Shown piece by piece: positions 59,593 to 64,000 of a DNA stretch of 64,000 bases. The translations under genes were made by a program, and so were the position numbers. Position 1 is the first letter of the stretch; each line of letters opens with the position of its first letter. This DNA is from UMGS1663 sp963558185 (lineage in GTDB: Bacteria > Bacillota > Clostridia > TANB77 > CAG-508). The DNA lies in contig CAUWFE010000005.1 of NCBI GenBank assembly GCA_963558185.1, forward strand, positions 1 to 64,000, written 5' to 3'. The notes beneath the pieces are model-generated. The model was not told where the DNA came from. It worked only from the letters and a program-made list of their open reading frames with translations, and did not search any database.

Positions 59593-60660
59593 CTAAAGAT
59601 TTAAATTAAAAATAGGAAAACAATATATAAATATATACGTATAAAATGCAGCAAAAATACCTTGCATAAATTTTCCTATTATATATGGTTTAATAGAAAC
59701 ATCAGATTTTGAAGTAATACTAAAAACTTGTAGCAAAATAGATATACCACCAAAACCAAGCAAAAAAGCACAAATAATAATACTAAAAGAGATATTTTTA
59801 ATTGGAATTTGAGCTATTAAAGAAATTCCATTTGTAAGTTCTAAAATTCCAGATAAAAAGCCACAAGGAAATTGAATGTTAGATACACCAAAAAGTTGAA
59901 ATATAGGTTGTAACATATTAGAAAATAGTCCTAAAATATGGCTTTTAGCTAAAATAGAAAGGATAACACTAAATAGTACAACAAATCCACCTATCATAAC
60001 AATAGTTTGAATAGAAGACATAATACTTTTGCTGATAACTTCTCCTAAATTAGAAAATGTAGCTACAGTTTTCTTTGTATGTACAGAAGTATTTACAACG
60101 TGTTTAGTAGTATTAGTAGAATGTAACTTCCAAAATCTAAAACAAAAACCAGTTGTAAGTCCTGCTAAAATATGAGTAATAAATAAAAGAAAGCCGATTA
60201 AAGTATTACCCAAAAGACTAATACCAACAGTACCTATAATAAAAAGAGGACCAGAATTATTAGTAAAACTAAGTAAACGTTCGCCTTCTTCTTTAGTACA
60301 CATATTTTCTTCTCTAAAACGAGTTACAATTTTAGCACCAACAGGATATCCACTTATCATACCCATAATTAAAGCATATGCTCCACATCCAGGAACATTA
60401 AACAAAGGACGCATACACCAATTAAATAATTCCCCCACTTTATTTACAACATTTGTATAAGAAAGTAATTCAGTAGCAATAAAAAATGGTAGAAGAGAGG
60501 GTATTACATTATTAGCCCATAATAACAAACCATTTTTTGCAGCTGCTAAATTACTCTGAGAAAAAAGTAATAAAAATAATACAAACAAGCAAAAAAATAT
60601 AGGTAAGATATTTCGTCGCAATGATAAAAATAAAAAACGTGGTTTTGTTAAAGTAGTCAT
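59593..60660 (-). CDS. ylbJ: sporulation integral membrane protein YlbJ
   Basis: 355 aa, about eight membrane helices. 'LWANNVIPSLLPFFIATELL' and 'MGMISGYPVGAKIVTRFREE' with 'SFTNNSGPLFIIGTVGISLL' are typical of YlbJ (nucleoside-recognition/Gate family), which in Bacillus is needed for cortex formation. AAGGG precedes the ATG. It forms an operon with the 97-aa gene. Confidence 0.93.
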   Translation of the reverse strand: MTTLTKPRFLFLSLRRNILPIFFCLFVLFLLLFSQSNLAAAKNGLLLWANNVIPSLLPFFIATELLSYTNVVNKVGELFNWCMRPLFNVPGCGAYALIMGMISGYPVGAKIVTRFREENMCTKEEGERLLSFTNNSGPLFIIGTVGISLLGNTLIGFLLFITHILAGLTTGFCFRFWKLHSTNTTKHVVNTSVHTKKTVATFSNLGEVISKSIMSSIQTIVMIGGFVVLFSVILSILAKSHILGLFSNMLQPIFQLFGVSNIQFPCGFLSGILELTNGISLIAQIPIKNISFSIIICAFLLGFGGISILLQVFSITSKSDVSIKPYIIGKFMQGIFAAFYTYIFIYCFPIFNLNL

Positions 60661-60765
60661 ATTAAAATCTATCCCTTCTAAAAAAGTATTGCATAGTATT
60701 AGTATTTGCTAATATATATGTAAAAAATAAATATTTATGATATTATTATAAATTAAGGTATATAA

Positions 60766-60951
60766 TACTGTGAAATATAAGCTTTTCATTACATTCCTTA
60801 GGTTTACTACAAAACTTAAGAAATTCTAATTTATTTTATGGCACCCTTCCACTAAAGTGAACTCTTTCCATAAAATTGCAAAGAATTTCTAAAATTTCTC
60901 CATAAACATTCGTCATTTCATTCAAAGCTTATATTTCAAAGTGTTGTAGCA
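60766..60951. repeat. MITE-like copy lacking both termini
   Basis: From CTGTGAAATATAAGCTTTTC to GCTTATATTTCAAAGTGTTG it follows the inner part of the complete copy at 21366-21617; the ACTAGATAATG ends are absent. Confidence 0.75.
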
Positions 60952-61052
60952 TAAATTATTAATTAATAAACAAAAAATTTGTTCTTTACATATTGCATAA
61001 AGTTAAAATTTGATATAAAATATATAAAGAAAAATGAGTGAGGAGAAAACAC

Positions 61053-64000
61053 ATGAATGAGATTATAACAAGGCTTCAAACTCTCCCAAAATTTGAAGAA
61101 TACACACAAAGCTTAAAACAAAATAGCCAGATAGTAATATCTGGTTTATCTGACGTGGGAAAATTGCAATTTAGCTATGCAACTAAAAGAAATACAAAAA
61201 AGCCAATATTTATAATTACATATAATGAAATACAAGCTAAAAATATAATAAAAGATTTAAGTTATTTTGCAGAAAATGATGATATTGTATATTTTCCAAA
61301 AAGGGATATAGTTCCATATGACTATGTAGCTGAAAGTAAAGACATTTTATATGAAAGAATGGAAATATTAAATAAAATACATGAAAATAGTGCAGATATA
61401 GTCGTTACAACTATTGAAGCAATTATGCAAAAAATGATATTGCCAGAAGAACTATATAAAACAAAACTAAACTTTGAAGTAGGAAAAACATATTCATTAC
61501 AAACACTAAAAGAAGAACTAATAATGCTAGGCTATGAAAGAAATGACATAGTAGAAAATAAAGGACAATTTAGCATTAGAGGTGGAATTTTAGATATAGG
61601 AACAACAGAAAATATAGGAATAAGAATTGAATTTTGGGGAGACGAAGTAGACTCAATAAGGGAATTTCAAATATCTTCTCAACGTTCAGAAAAAATGTTA
61701 CAAAAAATAAAAATATATGCAGCACATGAATTTATTTTACAAGATACTACGGCAAATATCATAAAAAAAATAGAAAATAAAGATGAAACAATAAATAGCA
61801 AAAGTTTTGAAGTATCAGAAAAAGCACGTATAAACTATTTTTCAAAAATGCAAGAAATAAAAAAAGCAGATATAGAAATTATTAGCCAAGGTGAATATAT
61901 AAGTAAAATAGATAAATATTTTAATTGCTTTTATGAAAATGCAAATAATTTTATGAAATATATTCCAGAAGATGCAATTATTTTTTATGATGAATATTCT
62001 AAAATAAAACAAAGAATAGAAAACATTATAATTGATAATAATAATTTAATAAAATCATTAATAGAAAAAGAAAAAATGGTTCCACAAGCAATCCACAATA
62101 TTAGCATATATGAAGAAGACTTTGAAACAAATAATAATCCATCTGTATTTTTAGAAAGACAAGATTTTGGACTTTCTAAAAATTCAAACATTAAATTCAA
62201 CTTTCAATATAGAGAAGTAAATTATCATAAAAGCGAAATAGATTTATTAATAGAAGATATAAAAAGATATATATCAGAAAAAAAACAAGTAATTGTTCTT
62301 GCAGGAAACAATGACAATGTAGAAAAGTTTAATAAACTATTAAGTGAAAAAGAAATAGTAAGTAATAAAATTACAGTAAAAACTGGTAGATTATCTGCGG
62401 GATTTGAATGCTATGACTTAAACATGGTAATTATTTCCGGTGAAGAACTATTTGAAATAGATGTTAAAAAAAGAAGAAAAACAAGCAATGCATTTAAACA
62501 AGCTGAAAAAGTTGTATATGCAGACTTAAAAGTAGGAGATTATGTAGTTCATAAATCTCATGGTATAGGACAATTCATAGGTGTAAATACTATAAAAGCA
62601 GATGGAGTAACAAAAGACTATATAAAAATTCGTTATCAAAACAATGACTTATTATATATCCCAACAAACGATTTAGACAATGTAAGAAAATATGTGGGTG
62701 GAGGAGAAGCTACACCAAAGGTAAATAAATTAGGAAGCAAAGAATGGCAAAATACTAAAAATAAAGTAAAAAAGAATTTACAAGAAGTAGCAAAAGAATT
62801 AATAGAACTATACGCAAAAAGACAAAAAAGTAAAGGCTTTGCATTCTCTAAAGATACACCATGGCAAAAACAATTTGAAGATAATTTTCCATACCAAGAA
62901 ACAGATGATCAGATTAGATGCATTTCAGAAGTAAAAAAAGATATGGAAAGCCAAAGACCTATGGATAGACTATTATGTGGAGATGTAGGTTATGGAAAAA
63001 CAGAAGTAGCAATAAGGGCAGCATTTAAAGCTGTAATGGATCAAAAGCAAGTAGCATATTTAGTTCCAACTACAGTTTTAGCTAATCAACAGTATTCAGA
63101 TTTTTATGAAAGAATGCAAGAATTTCCTATACGCGTAGAAGTACTAAATCGTTTTAAAACAAAAAAACAGCAACAAGAAATTATACGAAAATTAAAATTA
63201 GGAGAAATAGATGTTATAATAGGAACACATAGATTATTAAGCAAAGATGTTGAATTTAAAGACCTAGGCTTATTAATTATAGATGAAGAGCAAAGGTTTG
63301 GAGTAAAAGATAAAGAAAAAATAAAACAATATAAATCATCAATAGATGTACTTACAATGACAGCCACTCCAATACCAAGAACTTTACATATGTCTATAGT
63401 TGGAGTAAGAGATATGTCTGTAATATATGAACCACCACAAAATAGAAAGCCAGTTCAAACATATGTATTAGAATATGACGAAGAAGTAATAAAAGAAGCA
63501 ATAACAAAAGAATTAGAAAGAAAAGGTCAAGTATTTTATTTGTTCAACAATGTAGAACAAATAGAAAAAAAAGAAATTCAAGTTTCAAACTTAGTACCTG
63601 AAGCAAAAGTAGCTTTTGCACATGGAAAGATGAGTGGTGCAGAACTAGAAGAAATAATGATGGACTTTATTGAAGGTAAAATTGATGTATTAGTATGTAC
63701 AACAATTTTAGAGTCTGGAATAGATATTCCAAATGCTAACACAATAATTGTAGAAAATGCAGATAGGCTAGGCTTAGCACAACTATATCAAATTAGAGGA
63801 AGAGTTGGAAGAGCAAGTAAACAAGGTTATGCATATGTTACATATAAAAGGGACAAAATACTATCAGAAGTTGCAGATAAAAGACTAAAAGCAATTAAAG
63901 AATTTACTGAATTTGGTTCAGGTTTTAAAATTGCTATGCGTGACTTAGAAATTCGTGGAGCTGGAAGCATGGTTGGAGAAATACAACATGGGCATATGGA
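61053..64000 (+). CDS. mfd: transcription-repair coupling factor Mfd (partial, runs off the window)
   Basis: Open from the ATG at 61053 (GAGGAG upstream) to the window end, about 982 codons seen of an expected 1,130-1,200. The UvrB-like N-terminus has 'VISGLSDVGKLQFSYATKRN' and 'GQFSIRGGILDIGTTE'. The RNA-polymerase-interacting domain is 'KVGDYVVHKSHGIGQFIGVN'. The translocase has Walker A 'LLCGDVGYGKTEVAIRAAFK', DEEQ box 'LLIIDEEQRFG', 'TMTATPIPRTLHMS' and 'YQIRGRVGRASKQG'. It removes stalled polymerase and recruits UvrA. Confidence 0.97.
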   Translation, partial: MNEIITRLQTLPKFEEYTQSLKQNSQIVISGLSDVGKLQFSYATKRNTKKPIFIITYNEIQAKNIIKDLSYFAENDDIVYFPKRDIVPYDYVAESKDILYERMEILNKIHENSADIVVTTIEAIMQKMILPEELYKTKLNFEVGKTYSLQTLKEELIMLGYERNDIVENKGQFSIRGGILDIGTTENIGIRIEFWGDEVDSIREFQISSQRSEKMLQKIKIYAAHEFILQDTTANIIKKIENKDETINSKSFEVSEKARINYFSKMQEIKKADIEIISQGEYISKIDKYFNCFYENANNFMKYIPEDAIIFYDEYSKIKQRIENIIIDNNNLIKSLIEKEKMVPQAIHNISIYEEDFETNNNPSVFLERQDFGLSKNSNIKFNFQYREVNYHKSEIDLLIEDIKRYISEKKQVIVLAGNNDNVEKFNKLLSEKEIVSNKITVKTGRLSAGFECYDLNMVIISGEELFEIDVKKRRKTSNAFKQAEKVVYADLKVGDYVVHKSHGIGQFIGVNTIKADGVTKDYIKIRYQNNDLLYIPTNDLDNVRKYVGGGEATPKVNKLGSKEWQNTKNKVKKNLQEVAKELIELYAKRQKSKGFAFSKDTPWQKQFEDNFPYQETDDQIRCISEVKKDMESQRPMDRLLCGDVGYGKTEVAIRAAFKAVMDQKQVAYLVPTTVLANQQYSDFYERMQEFPIRVEVLNRFKTKKQQQEIIRKLKLGEIDVIIGTHRLLSKDVEFKDLGLLIIDEEQRFGVKDKEKIKQYKSSIDVLTMTATPIPRTLHMSIVGVRDMSVIYEPPQNRKPVQTYVLEYDEEVIKEAITKELERKGQVFYLFNNVEQIEKKEIQVSNLVPEAKVAFAHGKMSGAELEEIMMDFIEGKIDVLVCTTILESGIDIPNANTIIVENADRLGLAQLYQIRGRVGRASKQGYAYVTYKRDKILSEVADKRLKAIKEFTEFGSGFKIAMRDLEIRGAGSMVGEIQHGHM

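Noticed and set aside
10609..60951. CRISPR array from the many repeated palindromes
   Set aside because: The repeats are hundreds of bp to kb apart, about 75-250 bp long and separated by genes; no regular spacers and no cas genes.

Overview
The window is AT-rich (visibly under one third G+C), Gram-positive-type DNA with strong AAGGAGG ribosome sites. It carries two sporulation genes (dpaA, ylbJ), the anaerobe genes feoAB and rubrerythrin, and short pilins of the GVTLIALVVTI type. This fits a spore-forming Clostridia member, probably an uncultured gut lineage; the placement is inference.

1-7.4 kb: a TetR regulator with a long-chain acyl-CoA ligase, a helical unknown, a MazG-like protein, and a region of eroded mobile DNA that includes the tail of a MobV relaxase. 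A large surface protein joins a prepilin signal to a pectate-lyase-like beta-helix. 7.4-12.2 kb: accessory DNA with an Arc-type regulator, an XRE regulator behind two palindromes, nested IS3 and IS256 remnants, tRNA-Tyr and tRNA-CAT, a GH25 lysozyme with ChW repeats, and a Bro-N antirepressor-like gene between 27-bp direct repeats. 12.2-31.5 kb: core chromosome with hslO-pth-RNase E/G, two more acyl-CoA ligases, capA-rimO, feoA-feoB, patatin, rubrerythrin, dut, carD, dnaG-rpoD, tRNA-Met and tRNA-Leu.

31.4-40.7 kb: an integrative mobilizable element inserted in the 3' end of tRNA-Leu(TAA), bounded by identical 56-bp repeats. It has a tyrosine integrase, an excisionase-type protein, regulators with palindromic operators, a MobV relaxase facing an array of hairpins (candidate oriT), and a DUF6602-type nuclease-like gene. 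Its main cargo is a RiPP cassette: a 71-residue precursor whose last 27 residues hold nine cysteines, and a radical SAM/SPASM maturase. An XRE gene with a 12-bp inverted repeat lies just upstream and a broken methyltransferase just downstream. This is the most interesting system in the window.

40.7-64 kb: Nudix, birA, ppa, a TPR membrane protein, dpaA, uppP, then a type IV pilus operon (pilM, pilN, pilO, a PilP-like protein, pilin, a PilD-like protein, two minor pilins, pilB, pilT, pilC) followed by a ROK glucokinase. After it come a HipA-like kinase, a frameshifted prepilin with an FGE/C-type-lectin-like domain, ylbJ with a small partner, and mfd, which runs off the window end. A palindromic repeat family of about 250 bp with terminal inverted repeats (MITE-like) is scattered between genes; one copy supplies the stop codon of rimO. 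Several pilus-related genes are odd: the pilins lack Glu5, the PilD-like protein lacks the GxGD motif, and pilN has no start codon and lies one frame off pilM.
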